In this document: one piece after another, positions 35,832 through 44,687 of the stretch
Numbering within the stretch: the first letter of the stretch is position 1
How the letters are laid out: every line of letters starts with the position of its first letter
Origin: JANOYY01 sp043720395
GTDB taxonomy: Bacteria; Actinomycetota; Acidimicrobiia; Acidimicrobiales; JANYDT01
Direction of reading: 5' to 3'
Assembly (NCBI GenBank): GCA_043720395.1
Contig: JAYSSR010000087.1
Coordinates: 62,001-126,000 of the forward strand
Length of the DNA: 64,000 nucleotides
The notes under the pieces: generated by a model
Databases searched by the model: none
What the model saw: only the letters and a program-made list of their open reading frames with translations
Told to the model about the DNA's origin: nothing
Translations under genes and position numbers: made by a program

Positions 35832-35921
35832 GAATGGTTGCCGCCGAGGCGGCAGGAATGGTTGCCGCGCACCTTGGTGCACTTGTGTGAATTGAATTCG
35901 AGACGTCCGTAGGACGGCTCG
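35832..35921. other. Candidate oriT between excisionase and relaxase genes
   Basis: The gap upstream of the relaxase contains a direct repeat GAATGGTTGCCGC at 35832-35844 and 35856-35868, a 6-bp GCCGCC/GGCGGC palindrome overlapping the first copy, and a hairpin with 10-base arms (35899-35908 and 35912-35921, one mismatch, three-base loop). Direct repeats beside a hairpin next to a MobF gene is the usual oriT layout. The nick site is not determinable. Confidence 0.45.
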
Positions 35922-35955
35922 AACCTTGGGCTGCAATGTTTCGTTCTCTGGGTGT

Positions 35956-36207
35956 TCATGCGGCGTCCTTCGGGTGGTCGTGATCGGCGGTCTCGCTCGG
36001 GTCGTTGGCGACTGCGTAGCGGTCGAGGCTCTTGCGGGCGATGACGATGCGACGGCTTCCGATGCGTGCGCATGGAAGTCCGGTGGTCTGGGTGGCGAGG
36101 TACTCGCGTGCCAGTCCGTAGGCGAGGCTGCGGCTGATTCCCAGGAGGGAAGCGGCTTCTTCGACCGTGATGAATGGTCGGTCGTTGTCGTGGGCGGGTT
36201 GATTCAT
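35956..36207 (-). CDS. Excisionase-type helix-turn-helix protein
   Basis: The protein is 83 residues from ATG 36207, which follows AAGGAG on the coding strand. PFITVEEAASLLGISRSLAYGL is a winged-helix excisionase/MerR-like DNA-binding motif, followed by LPCARIGSRRIVIARKSLDRYA, the wing. It should bend att DNA for the integrase or regulate transfer. It leads a leftward xis-relaxase-coupling-protein operon. Confidence 0.85.
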   Translation of the reverse strand: MNQPAHDNDRPFITVEEAASLLGISRSLAYGLAREYLATQTTGLPCARIGSRRIVIARKSLDRYAVANDPSETADHDHPKDAA

Positions 36208-36697
36208 CGGTTGCTCCTTGGTGTCGTGGTCGTCGATGGGCGCGACGAGAGAGAAGCTCCTGCGGGGTTGGCTTGCCGGGTGTTGCTCATGTCCTGATAT
36301 CCGCGGCCGAGACAGGGCGCGGCGAACTTCTCGAGGAATCGTTCGTGGCCGAGGTGTAGCGAAGCGGATATTTCGTGTGGGGTCGTCGCGTGGTCTCGCA
36401 CGTCTACTCATTCGCCTCGCGTCCGGCCGAAACGCAAAAAGAAGATCGAACTTGTCGCATACCGCGGCTCGGTGGCGAATGGGGCACTCGCGGGTGCCTG
36501 TGCGCGCGGGCCTGCGGCGGCAGCCGCTCTTGGTCAGCCTTCAGCCGGGCCGGGACGGCGGAGTCAAGACGGAGCTCCCGGAACGGAGCGCAGCGAAGTG
36601 AGGAAGAACGGTCTTGACGCCGACCGAGCGGTCTGGCCCCGTTACGCTCGAACGGAACCCGGTCGGAACCGCGCATGAAGGCTCTTGAGGGGTCGTT
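36208..36697. other. 490-bp non-coding region, possible regulatory/replication segment
   Basis: No convincing gene. It contains an inverted repeat GTCAAGAC (36563-36570) / GTCTTGAC (36611-36618) with a 40-base spacer containing GGAGCGCAGCGAAGTGAGG. This region separates the leftward transfer operon from the rightward small gene and should hold divergent promoters. I cannot assign -10/-35 boxes with confidence. Confidence 0.5.
36563..36618. repeat. Spaced inverted repeat GTCAAGAC/GTCTTGAC
   Basis: Perfect 8-bp arms at 36563-36570 and 36611-36618 separated by 40 bases, located 80 bases upstream of the small gene at 36698. Could be an operator or part of a transfer or replication origin; no partner protein can be assigned. 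Confidence 0.5.
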
Positions 36698-36856
36698 ATG
36701 GCACGAACATCTTTGGAAGCACTGAAGGCGAGGAAGCTGGCCGCCATGAGCGCAGCGGAGCGAGAGACCTTCGATGCCGCCTACGTGTCAGTTCGTGATC
36801 TGGACGACGCACAGAACACAGATGAGTCTGTCGACCGGGACGCCACCGAGTCTTAG
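36698..36856 (+). CDS. Small hypothetical protein
   Basis: This 52-residue protein has the sequence style MARTSLEALKARKLAAM, then SAAERETFDAAYVSVRDL, an amphipathic helical pair reminiscent of the N-terminus of small HTH or antitoxin-like proteins, ending in an acidic tail. GAGGGG lies upstream at ribosome-binding distance. Third positions are not strongly GC-biased. The function is unknown. Confidence 0.5.
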   Translation: MARTSLEALKARKLAAMSAAERETFDAAYVSVRDLDDAQNTDESVDRDATES

Positions 36857-36869
36857 GAGTAAGCCAGAT

Positions 36870-37202
36870 TCATGGTCTGCGGCAGCGTTCGATTGCGGCC
36901 GCGTAGTCGTCGACTGAGCCGGGCAGGATTTCGAACAGGACTATGACGGGATCGTCTCAGAGGAGACCGACGACGTGTGCGACCGCTGGTGTGTCGGGCT
37001 CGCCTGCGATGGTGGTCGCTCCGGGGAAGATGACTGCCGGGTTCCTGGCCTCGTGGAGCAGGGACCAGCAGTAGCCGTCTCCCTCTCGGCTGTTCAGGTC
37101 GGCGGGAAGGTCGACCGTCCACATGTCGACGATTTTCGCGCCGGCGGCCCTTCGCTGTCGTACCTGTCCCGTACGATCGTTCTCAATGACGACGACCAGC
37201 AC
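36870..37202 (-). pseudogene. Hypothetical protein interrupted by an in-frame TGA
   Basis: From a GTG at 37202 the frame runs 81 codons (LVVVIENDRTGQVRQRRAAG, later NPAVIFPGATTIAGEPDTP) to TGA at 36957-36959. It then continues in the same frame for 28 codons (DDPVIVLFEILPGSVDDYAA) to a second TGA at 36870. Strong third-position G/C on both sides shows one coding region. CGA to TGA would give LLRDDPV. The family is unknown and no ribosome-binding site is obvious. It lies just upstream of, and divergent from, the methyltransferase gene. Confidence 0.5.
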
Positions 37203-37217
37203 TGAGGGAGGGCGAAC

Positions 37218-38885
37218 ATGTCTCCGCGTCAACTGAGCTTGATCGCGCCCGACGTGCCGGAGCTGATCATCGATCTTGCGGGCGATCATGGCGAGGTGTT
37301 CACTCGCCGGTGGGTCGTCGAGATGATCCTCGATCTCGCTGGCTATACGGCAGATGTCGACTTAGCGGTGCTCTGCGCCGTCGAGCCCTCCTGCGGAGCG
37401 GGTGCCTTCCTCGGCCCGATGGTCGAGCGCCTCATTGCCTCAGCGAAAGGGCATGGTCGCAATCTCGCGAACCACAGCGCAGCGATTCGGGCTTTCGACC
37501 TGTTGGCTTCCAACGTGGAGCTGTCGCGCAAGGCAGTCGCTGTTCTGCTCGAAGACTCCGGCATGAGCGCGCACGACGCTGCTTCATCTGCCGCCGCTTG
37601 GATAGCCCAGGCCGACTTCCTGCTTCATGATGCCGACGAGTACGACGGCACCGTCGACCTCGTTGTCGGTAACCCCCCGTACATCCGGCTCGAGGACGTC
37701 CCGGCGGCACGCTCTGCGCTCTATCGAGATCGCTGCCCAACGATGCGCGGTCGGAGCGACATTTACGTCGGGTTCATTGAATCCGGCCTCCGGATGTTGA
37801 AGGACGGTGGGGCGCTTGCGTTCATCGTCGCCGACCGCTGGATGCACAACCGGTACGGTGCCGACCTGCGACAGATGGTGTCCTCGGGCTTTGCTGTCGA
37901 GACGGTCATTGCGATGCACGACGTCGATGCGTTCGAGGCACCGGTCTCCGCGTACCCAGCCGTCACCGTCATTCGTCGCCAACCGCAAGCGAAGGCGGTG
38001 ATCGCTTCGACGACGGCGTCGTTCGGGAAGGAGTCGGTCGAGCCGTTCCTGCGGTTCGCAACGAACGGACGGCGAACGACCAAGCGCAAGGACTTCGATG
38101 CCGCTCGCCTCGACTCGTGGTTTAATGGGCGCGACTCCTGGCCGTCGGCGAACCCGACGCAGCTGGCTCTCGTGGCGGACCTCGAACGCCGCCATCCTCT
38201 GCTTGAAGATCCACGTACGGGAACGCGTGTAGGTATCGGTCTGGCGACCGGGGCGGACAGCGTCTTCCTGACAAAGGACGCTGATCTCGTCGAGGAGGAT
38301 CGACTCCTGCCGATGCTCCTCGCGAAGGACACGGCCGATGGGTCGGCTCGTTGGTCTGGCACTTACCTCGTCAACCCGTGGGTCGACGGCCGTCTCGTGG
38401 ACCTCGGTGAGTACCCCCGCCTCAGGTCGCATCTACGCCGCAACGAGGCGGCTGTGCGCGGCCGACACGTAGCGCAACGCAACGAGAAGGGCTGGTACCG
38501 CACGATCGATCGAGTTGAGCCCGGACTCGCGGAGCGACCGAAGCTGTTACTGCCCGACATCAAGGCACACCCGCACCCGATCCTCGACGACGGCACCTAC
38601 TACCCGCACCACAATCTGTACTTCGTGACATCGACCGGCTGGGATCTCGAGGTGCTCGGCGGGCTGCTGCTCTCCGATATCGCCGACCTCTTCGTCGGCA
38701 CCTACTGCGTAAAGATGCGCGGCGGTACATACCGATTCCAGGCCCAGTACCTCCGGCGCATTCGCGTGCCCGTCGCAACATCGATAACCGCTGACGATCG
38801 TCTTGCGCTTTCGAAAGCATTCGGCGCCCGCGATGTCGAACACGCAACCGCCGTCGCGCACCGCGTTTACGGCGTCAGTCTGTAG
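37218..38885 (+). CDS. N6-adenine DNA methyltransferase of a PaeR7I/XhoI-like system
   Basis: The protein is 555 residues with a GGAGGG ribosome-binding site. Motif I is CAVEPSCGAGAFLGP at 53-67 and the catalytic motif IV is NPPY at 152-155, preceded by DLVVG. The central block has DIYVGFIESGLRMLKDGGALAFIVADRWM typical of gamma-class Type II methylases; the C-terminal half is a target-recognition region with WDLEVLGGLLLS. The adjacent endonuclease gene looks like PaeR7I, so the likely target is CTCGAG (inference). The two genes converge and overlap by 11 bp. Confidence 0.9.
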   Translation: MSPRQLSLIAPDVPELIIDLAGDHGEVFTRRWVVEMILDLAGYTADVDLAVLCAVEPSCGAGAFLGPMVERLIASAKGHGRNLANHSAAIRAFDLLASNVELSRKAVAVLLEDSGMSAHDAASSAAAWIAQADFLLHDADEYDGTVDLVVGNPPYIRLEDVPAARSALYRDRCPTMRGRSDIYVGFIESGLRMLKDGGALAFIVADRWMHNRYGADLRQMVSSGFAVETVIAMHDVDAFEAPVSAYPAVTVIRRQPQAKAVIASTTASFGKESVEPFLRFATNGRRTTKRKDFDAARLDSWFNGRDSWPSANPTQLALVADLERRHPLLEDPRTGTRVGIGLATGADSVFLTKDADLVEEDRLLPMLLAKDTADGSARWSGTYLVNPWVDGRLVDLGEYPRLRSHLRRNEAAVRGRHVAQRNEKGWYRTIDRVEPGLAERPKLLLPDIKAHPHPILDDGTYYPHHNLYFVTSTGWDLEVLGGLLLSDIADLFVGTYCVKMRGGTYRFQAQYLRRIRVPVATSITADDRLALSKAFGARDVEHATAVAHRVYGVSL

Positions 38886-39624
38886 ACCAATCGAGGTCTG
38901 GGTTCATCGCCTTGAACTGAAGGACGCGGCCGTGGAGAGCGGCGACGAAGGTCTCAAACGACGTGGTTGGGCTTGGGTGCGAATGGTCTCCCGACCCTCG
39001 CGGCGTCAGGACCACGCACGCGGCGTCAAGCATTCGCTCCGTGATCATTCGCTCGAAGAAGATTCGGAATCGTTCGGCATGCGATGCATTCTCGAAGATC
39101 GGGTCTGGTGGGAAGATCGCGCCGCGTTGGGTCTTGGTCGGTTTGTGTACCGCAGCGTTGTCTTCGAGCACCATCAGGTACCCGATCCACAATCGCGAAC
39201 CCTCACCTAGCAACCCGCGTTCGGCCGCCTTCCAAACATCGATCGCCTGCCCGAGAGCCTCGTCGGTCCGGTTGTTGAAGTTCTTCCCAACGTCCGGACC
39301 AACCATCGACTTCAGTTCGATGATCGCCATCGGCCGACCTCCCACGAGGATCGCCACATCCCAATCCTTGGTTCGCCGGAAGTAGCCCGGAACCGATCGC
39401 CGTTGCATTCTCAGGCGGTCGTCCGGAACTCCTGAGTCCCTGACGATCTGAGCAACGAGTAGCTCTATTGCCGAGAGATGTTTCCCGCCCGTGACCTCTC
39501 CTCTAAGGCTCAACGACCCAGCAGCACCGGTCGCCCGGGATCTGTCGGCTTGCTCGTTCCTGGTCTGCCAGAACGAGACGAGCGCGCTCTCAAGCGCCGT
39601 CGAGTAAACCCCGGGATCGAACAT
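38875..39624 (-). CDS. PaeR7I-like Type II restriction endonuclease
   Basis: The protein is 249 residues from ATG 39624, close to PaeR7I length. The pattern GGKHLSAIELLVAQIVRDSGV, then SVPGYFRRTKDWDVAILVGG and MAIIELKSMVGPDVGKNFNNRT matches this family. The PD-(D/E)XK site is Asp89 with Glu103-x-Lys105. 'RTDEALGQAIDVWKAAERG' follows. PaeR7I and XhoI cut CTCGAG. Start chosen over a 50-residue longer frame because the extension overlaps the divergent neighbour and reads as non-protein. Confidence 0.87.
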   Translation of the reverse strand: MFDPGVYSTALESALVSFWQTRNEQADRSRATGAAGSLSLRGEVTGGKHLSAIELLVAQIVRDSGVPDDRLRMQRRSVPGYFRRTKDWDVAILVGGRPMAIIELKSMVGPDVGKNFNNRTDEALGQAIDVWKAAERGLLGEGSRLWIGYLMVLEDNAAVHKPTKTQRGAIFPPDPIFENASHAERFRIFFERMITERMLDAACVVLTPRGSGDHSHPSPTTSFETFVAALHGRVLQFKAMNPDLDWSTD

Positions 39625-39640
39625 CGCTCCAACGGTAATC

Positions 39641-40647
39641 TTGAATGTGGAAAGTTTGGACCCGACCGAGGCCGCAAGGCATGTCAGCGCCTCCGGGCAG
39701 TTGGAGGTCCTTTTCGTCGAGGCTCGCGATGGAGACGGCGGGGTTCTCGTGATCGACGAGGTGGTCGGCAACAAAGTCTTCGTTCGAAAGCGAGATCCGG
39801 GCGAAGAGGGCTTGCCGACGCGGATCGCGTTTCGACCGGACTTGGAATTTTTGACGTGCGTAGCGGTTTCTCACGCCGGGCTAAATACCAGCGACACAGT
39901 CGGAGCGAACGACTGTCTGTACGGCGTACGTGTCTTGCCTGAAGGCCGGGGCGACGGCGTCGTATTGGCTCGCACCCTAGGACATGACGAATTGGACTCA
40001 GGGCAACGCGTGCACCTTCGGCCCGGTGAACGTCTTACTTTCCGTCCCGGAGCGCTTCGGGTCGCCCTCCGTGGCATCGACGCCTGGTACCAGACACTCG
40101 ATCCGGAGCGCCCGTATGGTTCGCTGACATCGGCCGTGCGCGTTTGGTTCGGAATGAGCGGGGACCTCGACGAAGAGTTGGGCTGGATCGTGCTTTCCGC
40201 AGCGCGCCGTCTCGACACCGCAGAGCACCTTGCTCGTCACGTTTCGATCGCCCGAGAGCAGCTGCGATCCGAGGACCTCGGGGCCGCTCGATTCGCAGCG
40301 GCCGCAAACGAGGCTGTGTACCGATGCAGGAGTGCCTTGTGGCAACACATCGCTGTGTCTCCCTCGTTGAGACGGCGACGCACGCGCGTTCTCAGATCCC
40401 TGAACCGGTACTGCGAAACGCTGCCGCGTTGAAGGCGCTGCGCGACTCCTACGAACACATCGACGAACGTGCCCAGGGCAAAGGACGCAACCTGCGCGTC
40501 GAAACGGATCCGCGCGAGATTTTCAAAGACGCGACCAGCATCATTACTGAGGGCGCTATCTCGTTCGACGGCCGAACGCTCGATCTCACTGACCTGCGGT
40601 CAATCCTCGATGCGTGTCGAGAGGCGATATTCGCCTTGATTCCTTAA
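39641..40647 (+). pseudogene. Unknown restriction-linked protein, frameshifted
   Basis: The frame starts at TTG 39641 or GTG 39647, diverging 16 bases from the endonuclease start. It codes 263 residues (LEVLFVEARDGDGGVLVIDE, then an acidic beta-rich part, then helices AARRLDTAEHLARHVSIARE), but its C-terminus turns to Arg-rich junk after WQHIAVS. One base over, LVETATHARSQIPEPVLRNA, ALKALRDSYEHIDERAQGKG and a good C-terminus continue to 40647. The span is 3n+2, so one base is missing near 40350. The family is not recognised; the helical region might be HEPN-like. Confidence 0.6.
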
Positions 40648-40746
40648 CCGCGAAATCGGAGATGCCCGATGGTGACCGATTGGTCGAGCCTTCGACGACG
40701 AATCCCTGTTGGCTTTGGAAGTCCTTGGTCGAGCAGGTTTCCGAAC

Positions 40747-41466
40747 TCAGGCGGCCGTGTGTTCGGAGCAGCCACGGAGCCGCCTCTCAAGCTCGACGGC
40801 ATCATCGACGGCATCGACCGACAGGCCTGGGTACAGCGACGCGATCGCGTTTGAGGAGAGGGCTCGCTCGGTATGCAAAGCGAGCACCGCCGCGGTGGGG
40901 ATGCGTGTCTGAGTGATGCACGGCTCGCCGGCGAGTACCCAAGGCGAGATCGCAGAATGCGCAGACGGTGCGAGGAGGTCGGGTGCCCAGATCGGCTGAT
41001 CGCGCTTCGAGCGAAGTTCGTCGATTGGTTTGTGAAGTTCGAACGTGCCGAGGAGCGAATAGAACTCCTGGGAGGGCATCAAGTTGTCGCGATCGTCGGG
41101 CACCGCGTCGCCATGACGGTCGTTCAAGACGAGATACCACTTGGTTGCGTGGATGTGGCGAATGTCGATCCCGCGGGACAGCTGGCTACGGACATTGTCT
41201 ACCGTCGAAGCGGCCAGCGATCTTTGCATCCCTCCTTGGCGCAGCCTCGTCAACAGTCGGAGCAAGACGAGGTCCCGGTAGGACCACATGGTCGGGCTCG
41301 CCGCGCTGAAGTCGGGTATGAGGATGCCGTCGCGCTGCCAGGCTTGGACGGTCGTCTTCGGCACACCCGAAAGTTGCGACGTTCGCTTCGCGTTGTACCG
41401 GCCACTTGGATGCTGGAGCGCGTAGGCGATCATCGTGCGTTCGGCGGTGCTTTGTTCTTCGGACAC
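40747..41466 (-). CDS. MerR-like HTH protein with C-terminal DUF433-like domain
   Basis: The protein is 239 residues from GTG 41466, which follows AAAGGAGGTGCAAA on the coding strand. RYNAKRTSQLSGVPKTTVQAW is a MerR-like helix-turn-helix; LRLLTRLRQGGMQRS follows. The C-terminal 60 residues, PCITQTRIPTAAVLALHTER with LSSNAIASLYPGLSVDAVDDA, match DUF433, a domain of VapB-like antitoxins and regulators. No PIN-type toxin gene is adjacent. It is probably a transcription regulator of the element. Confidence 0.72.
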   Translation of the reverse strand: MSEEQSTAERTMIAYALQHPSGRYNAKRTSQLSGVPKTTVQAWQRDGILIPDFSAASPTMWSYRDLVLLRLLTRLRQGGMQRSLAASTVDNVRSQLSRGIDIRHIHATKWYLVLNDRHGDAVPDDRDNLMPSQEFYSLLGTFELHKPIDELRSKRDQPIWAPDLLAPSAHSAISPWVLAGEPCITQTRIPTAAVLALHTERALSSNAIASLYPGLSVDAVDDAVELERRLRGCSEHTAA

Positions 41467-41952
41467 TTTGCACCTCCTTTCGTCGACGACGTTGGCGTCG
41501 TGCAGTATCTGCAAACGCTCGTCAAAGTACCCGGGCAGTCCCGCACGGTTGAGTCGCGGCTCGCGTGTCGCTTGTACCGTGTACAGGAATGGATCTGCCC
41601 TGGCCGCGTCACCCGTTACCGGGGGGAGGCTGCACAGGGGCTTACGAAGATGAATCCTAGAGGACCAGACGATGGCCGAATAGTCCATCGCTGAGCTGCG
41701 GCGGGCCACAGCGAGCCACGGATCGCGACCTTGCCGACGTAGATGCCGAAGGGCTACGCGACCATCGACCGCTCGGTCTGAGTTCGTCCTATGGAATTTC
41801 GCTTGCTCCGTTTGATTCTGTCCGTCAAACCCGAAGCGCCATACGGTTCTGCGCCATTTGACAGCGCTATGTCGGAGCGTCAGTCCTCACCACTCGGCCG
41901 AGGAAGTCGACGGAACCAACGAACCGGAATACGTCGGCCTCGGTCGTGCTGA
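41467..41952. other. 486-bp intergenic region without supported genes
   Basis: I see no protein, RNA or repeat that I can support here. The first bases hold the ribosome-binding site of the HTH gene (minus strand). The region lies downstream of the DUF4041 gene and upstream of the HTH gene, so a terminator and a promoter, both reading leftward, are expected. Confidence 0.4.
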
Positions 41953-43302
41953 TCAGATCGCGGTGGAAGCTAGGATTGATGGCCAGTTCGGCTTGCTTTG
42001 GAAGTACTCGGATGCGGGCGGTTCGGCCGTGTATTCAAGGAGTGCACCAACCTTTGCCGTGAGTACCTCGCGAACTTCGCTCGGTGTGGCAAAGAAGAAT
42101 TCGCGCCGTTCGTTGACCCAGTTGACGCGGCGATCTGCGAAGGCTTTGTGGAGTTCGTATTCGAGGGAGACAGCATCATCCGAGAAGAACAGGGCGTGCG
42201 TGTCGTAGAGGAACGGCACCGATGCGTCGCCGAGTTCGCGGACGCGGTCGGTTGGTTCGAGACGCCTGGTGAGTCCGATCTTCACAATGCCCGGCCCGAA
42301 CGATCCGATGTTTGAGATGACGTAAACATATCCGGCTCGAATGTTGGCGAGGCGGTAGTCGTTGTGTGCGATGGCAGCGTCGAGATCGGTGAGCTTGGCA
42401 GCAAGTTCTGCGACACCGTTCAAGTCGCCGCTCGCCTGGAGCGACGCGAGAGCGTTTGCGTAGTGCGTTCGTTGTTTGTCGAGCCGTTCGCGTTCTGCGG
42501 TCAGTTCTTGTTCGGCGCGTCGTTCCTCTCGGAGTCGGTCCCGTTCTTCTCGTGCCTCTTCGCGTTCTTCCTGAACTTTCATGAGCCAATCGCCGGTCAG
42601 TTCGATCTCTTTTGTTCGAAGTTCGTGGTAGGCGGGGTTGATTCGCATTTCCATCATCGAACCGAGCTTTGCGATCGAATCAACTGACGTGCCCAACCGC
42701 TTCTTCGCGGTGACTACATTGCCTGCTCGTAATGACCGAACACAGTTGTCGGCCTCAGCGTTGTACGCCCGCAGCATCAGTTTTCCGAAGTCGCCGACCA
42801 TTTTTCGGCCCTTGGCAAGACTGTTGTTGTAGGTGAACATGTCGCTCGCAAAGATCGCACGGCCGTCACGAATACAGTTTTTGATTTCGTCTTGAAGTTC
42901 GTCGAGCCGGGAGCGGTAACCGACTGCGCTTTCGAGGGGATGGTGGTACCGGTAGATCCCGACCTCTTGAAGGACGCGTGCGTCGTCAAGGTCGATAACT
43001 CCTTCCGCGGACGAACGCAGACTTGCCAACTCTGCTTCCAGTTCGAGCACGCGCTGACGAAGAGCGTCTGCGACTGCGTTGTCCCGGCCGGGCGTTTCGC
43101 CCATCGTCGCTGGTTGGATTGCGCCGTAGCCCGTCGGCGGCGTTGGTTGAATTTGTAATGGGGGTGTGTTCTCGGTGATCCAGAGCTGCCAGCCGTACGG
43201 CGGCTCCGGCCAGGTCGGATCGGGACGCCAATCTGTGGGTGGTTGCCATCCCTGAGGCGGGGTCGGCCAATTCGGGGGTGGGTTGAACCGCCGTTGTGTC
43301 AT
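41953..43302 (-). CDS. DUF4041 / T5orf172 (GIY-YIG) protein
   Basis: The protein is 449 residues in three parts. Residues 1-45 are a Pro/Trp repeat (NPPPNWPTPPQGW, PTDWRPDPTWPEPPYGW). Residues about 85-300 are DUF4041: VLQEVGIYRYHHPLESAVGY, AKGRKMVGDFGKLMLRAYNAEAD, 'LRTKEIELTGDWLMKVQEER' then a coiled coil of Glu/Arg. Residues 325-425 are a T5orf172 GIY-YIG-like nuclease: GYVYVISNIGSFGPGIVKIG, RVRELGDASVPFLYDTH and the Glu in LEYELHKAF. DUF4041-T5orf172 proteins occur in phages and defence islands. Its start overlaps the upstream gene stop by 4 bp. Confidence 0.87.
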   Translation of the reverse strand: MTQRRFNPPPNWPTPPQGWQPPTDWRPDPTWPEPPYGWQLWITENTPPLQIQPTPPTGYGAIQPATMGETPGRDNAVADALRQRVLELEAELASLRSSAEGVIDLDDARVLQEVGIYRYHHPLESAVGYRSRLDELQDEIKNCIRDGRAIFASDMFTYNNSLAKGRKMVGDFGKLMLRAYNAEADNCVRSLRAGNVVTAKKRLGTSVDSIAKLGSMMEMRINPAYHELRTKEIELTGDWLMKVQEEREEAREERDRLREERRAEQELTAERERLDKQRTHYANALASLQASGDLNGVAELAAKLTDLDAAIAHNDYRLANIRAGYVYVISNIGSFGPGIVKIGLTRRLEPTDRVRELGDASVPFLYDTHALFFSDDAVSLEYELHKAFADRRVNWVNERREFFFATPSEVREVLTAKVGALLEYTAEPPASEYFQSKPNWPSILASTAI

Positions 43303-44573
43303 CGACGACGCACGCCTTTTGACATATCGACCGCGGTCAGATCGAACGGACTCTTCGAAATCAGACCTCCAAGGTGTTGCAGGGTTGCGCTCGGTACGAC
43401 GTTCGCGAGGTCAAACGATGCGAATGTCGACCGATCGGCCGCCACTGCAACGAGCGGACTCTCGACATCGAGGCCGGTACCAGGATCGAGATGAGCGACA
43501 ACGACCGTCAAGGCGATCGTGAGGATTTTGCCTGCACGGTCACTCTCGAAGACCTCGTGCGTCGAGCGCACAGCTGTCTGAGCGATAGCGCTTGCGTACC
43601 GGTCTTTTAGCTCCTTCGCCGGTACGACGGTCTCTGTTATTTCATCTTTGGCTTGAACGTACTTGTACTCCTTCACCGTCGCAATCGTGCTCGGTGGTGG
43701 CGCAACAACCTTCAGGGTCAGTTCCCTCGACGTGAGGTCGAAGGTGAAGTCGTGTTCGATCGGAAAGCATTCCGGGTAGACCGAATTCGACAACACGATC
43801 CCGATGTACTCGACGATCGCTTCCGGCACATCGAATGCGAGTTCGCCAATCAACTTGTCGAGCCGTTCGTTTTGCCGTGACACCTCGGCGTCGCGTTCAA
43901 GACAGCCGGCGTCATACGCGGATCGTGCCGACTCGACATGAGCGAGTCGCCGATTCTCCGCGTCGACACGAGCGGATTGTGCAGCTACAAATTCGGCTTC
44001 AATTCTCGCATTTGCGTCTCGCCAAGCTCCGAGTGCCCGTTCGTGCACGGCGCGGGCAGCGTTCAAGGCCTCCTCATGCCGGCGCTTGCCGCCAACGAGA
44101 CCGGCGAGACCCTTCGGCGGAGGCGGCTCCACAAGCGAAGGCTCGGGCGGCCGGACTGGGTCGGCGATCTCCGGGATGGGAACGGCAATATCGGCCGCGA
44201 CTTCAAACGGGGGGTGAGTGGCAAAGATCCGCAACGCATTGAGGTCGACGAAGTCGTCAACCTCAAGCGTTCCGGCCAGAATCGAGCCAAGCTCGTCGCG
44301 ATTGGACACAAGCTCCGCATTCAAGGCGTCAACCTCAGCCCGGCGGGCTTCACGATGCAAACGCAACGCCTCAACATCCGCGGCCTTGCGGTCAGCCGCA
44401 GTGGCCTTCTCGGCTACGACCCGAGCTCGTTCGGCCTCGCGGAGCGCACGCTCGGCTTGCGCTACGACGCGTGTGTACTCGCGCTGTGCAGCGACCGCCT
44501 GCTGGCGATTGCGTTTCTCGGCGACCTGGGCTTGATGTTGAAGCTCAGCAAAGAACCCGCGCCGCCGTGTCAC
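43299..44573 (-). CDS. Coiled-coil partner of the DUF4041 protein; restriction-system-like N-terminus
   Basis: The protein is 424 residues. The first 100 residues are a long Arg/Ala/Glu coiled coil (RRRGFFAELQHQAQVAEKRN...). After a Pro-rich linker comes another helical region, and the C-terminal 180 residues are a beta-rich domain (SRELTLKVVAPPPSTIATVK, LTIALTVVVAHLDPGTGLDV, LGGLISKSPFDLTAVD). This architecture is familiar from actinobacterial proteins annotated as restriction-system proteins, but no Mrr or PD-(D/E)XK motif is visible. It is transcribed just before the DUF4041 gene with a 4-bp overlap, suggesting a two-gene unit. Confidence 0.6.
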   Translation of the reverse strand: MTRRRGFFAELQHQAQVAEKRNRQQAVAAQREYTRVVAQAERALREAERARVVAEKATAADRKAADVEALRLHREARRAEVDALNAELVSNRDELGSILAGTLEVDDFVDLNALRIFATHPPFEVAADIAVPIPEIADPVRPPEPSLVEPPPPKGLAGLVGGKRRHEEALNAARAVHERALGAWRDANARIEAEFVAAQSARVDAENRRLAHVESARSAYDAGCLERDAEVSRQNERLDKLIGELAFDVPEAIVEYIGIVLSNSVYPECFPIEHDFTFDLTSRELTLKVVAPPPSTIATVKEYKYVQAKDEITETVVPAKELKDRYASAIAQTAVRSTHEVFESDRAGKILTIALTVVVAHLDPGTGLDVESPLVAVAADRSTFASFDLANVVPSATLQHLGGLISKSPFDLTAVDMSKGVRRR

Positions 44574-44687
44574 CGTCGGTCACCCCTTTTCCGTTCGATC
44601 GCGGCTCGAACGAGTCACGCCATACGAATCGTAACTCTCCGCACTCTCCGACTTGTCGTTGACGAACGTCGAACCGGTGAGGCGCGG

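Noticed and set aside
30592..37202. TGA reassigned to an amino acid
   Set aside because: Most intact genes in the window end in TGA with correct family lengths, so the standard code applies.
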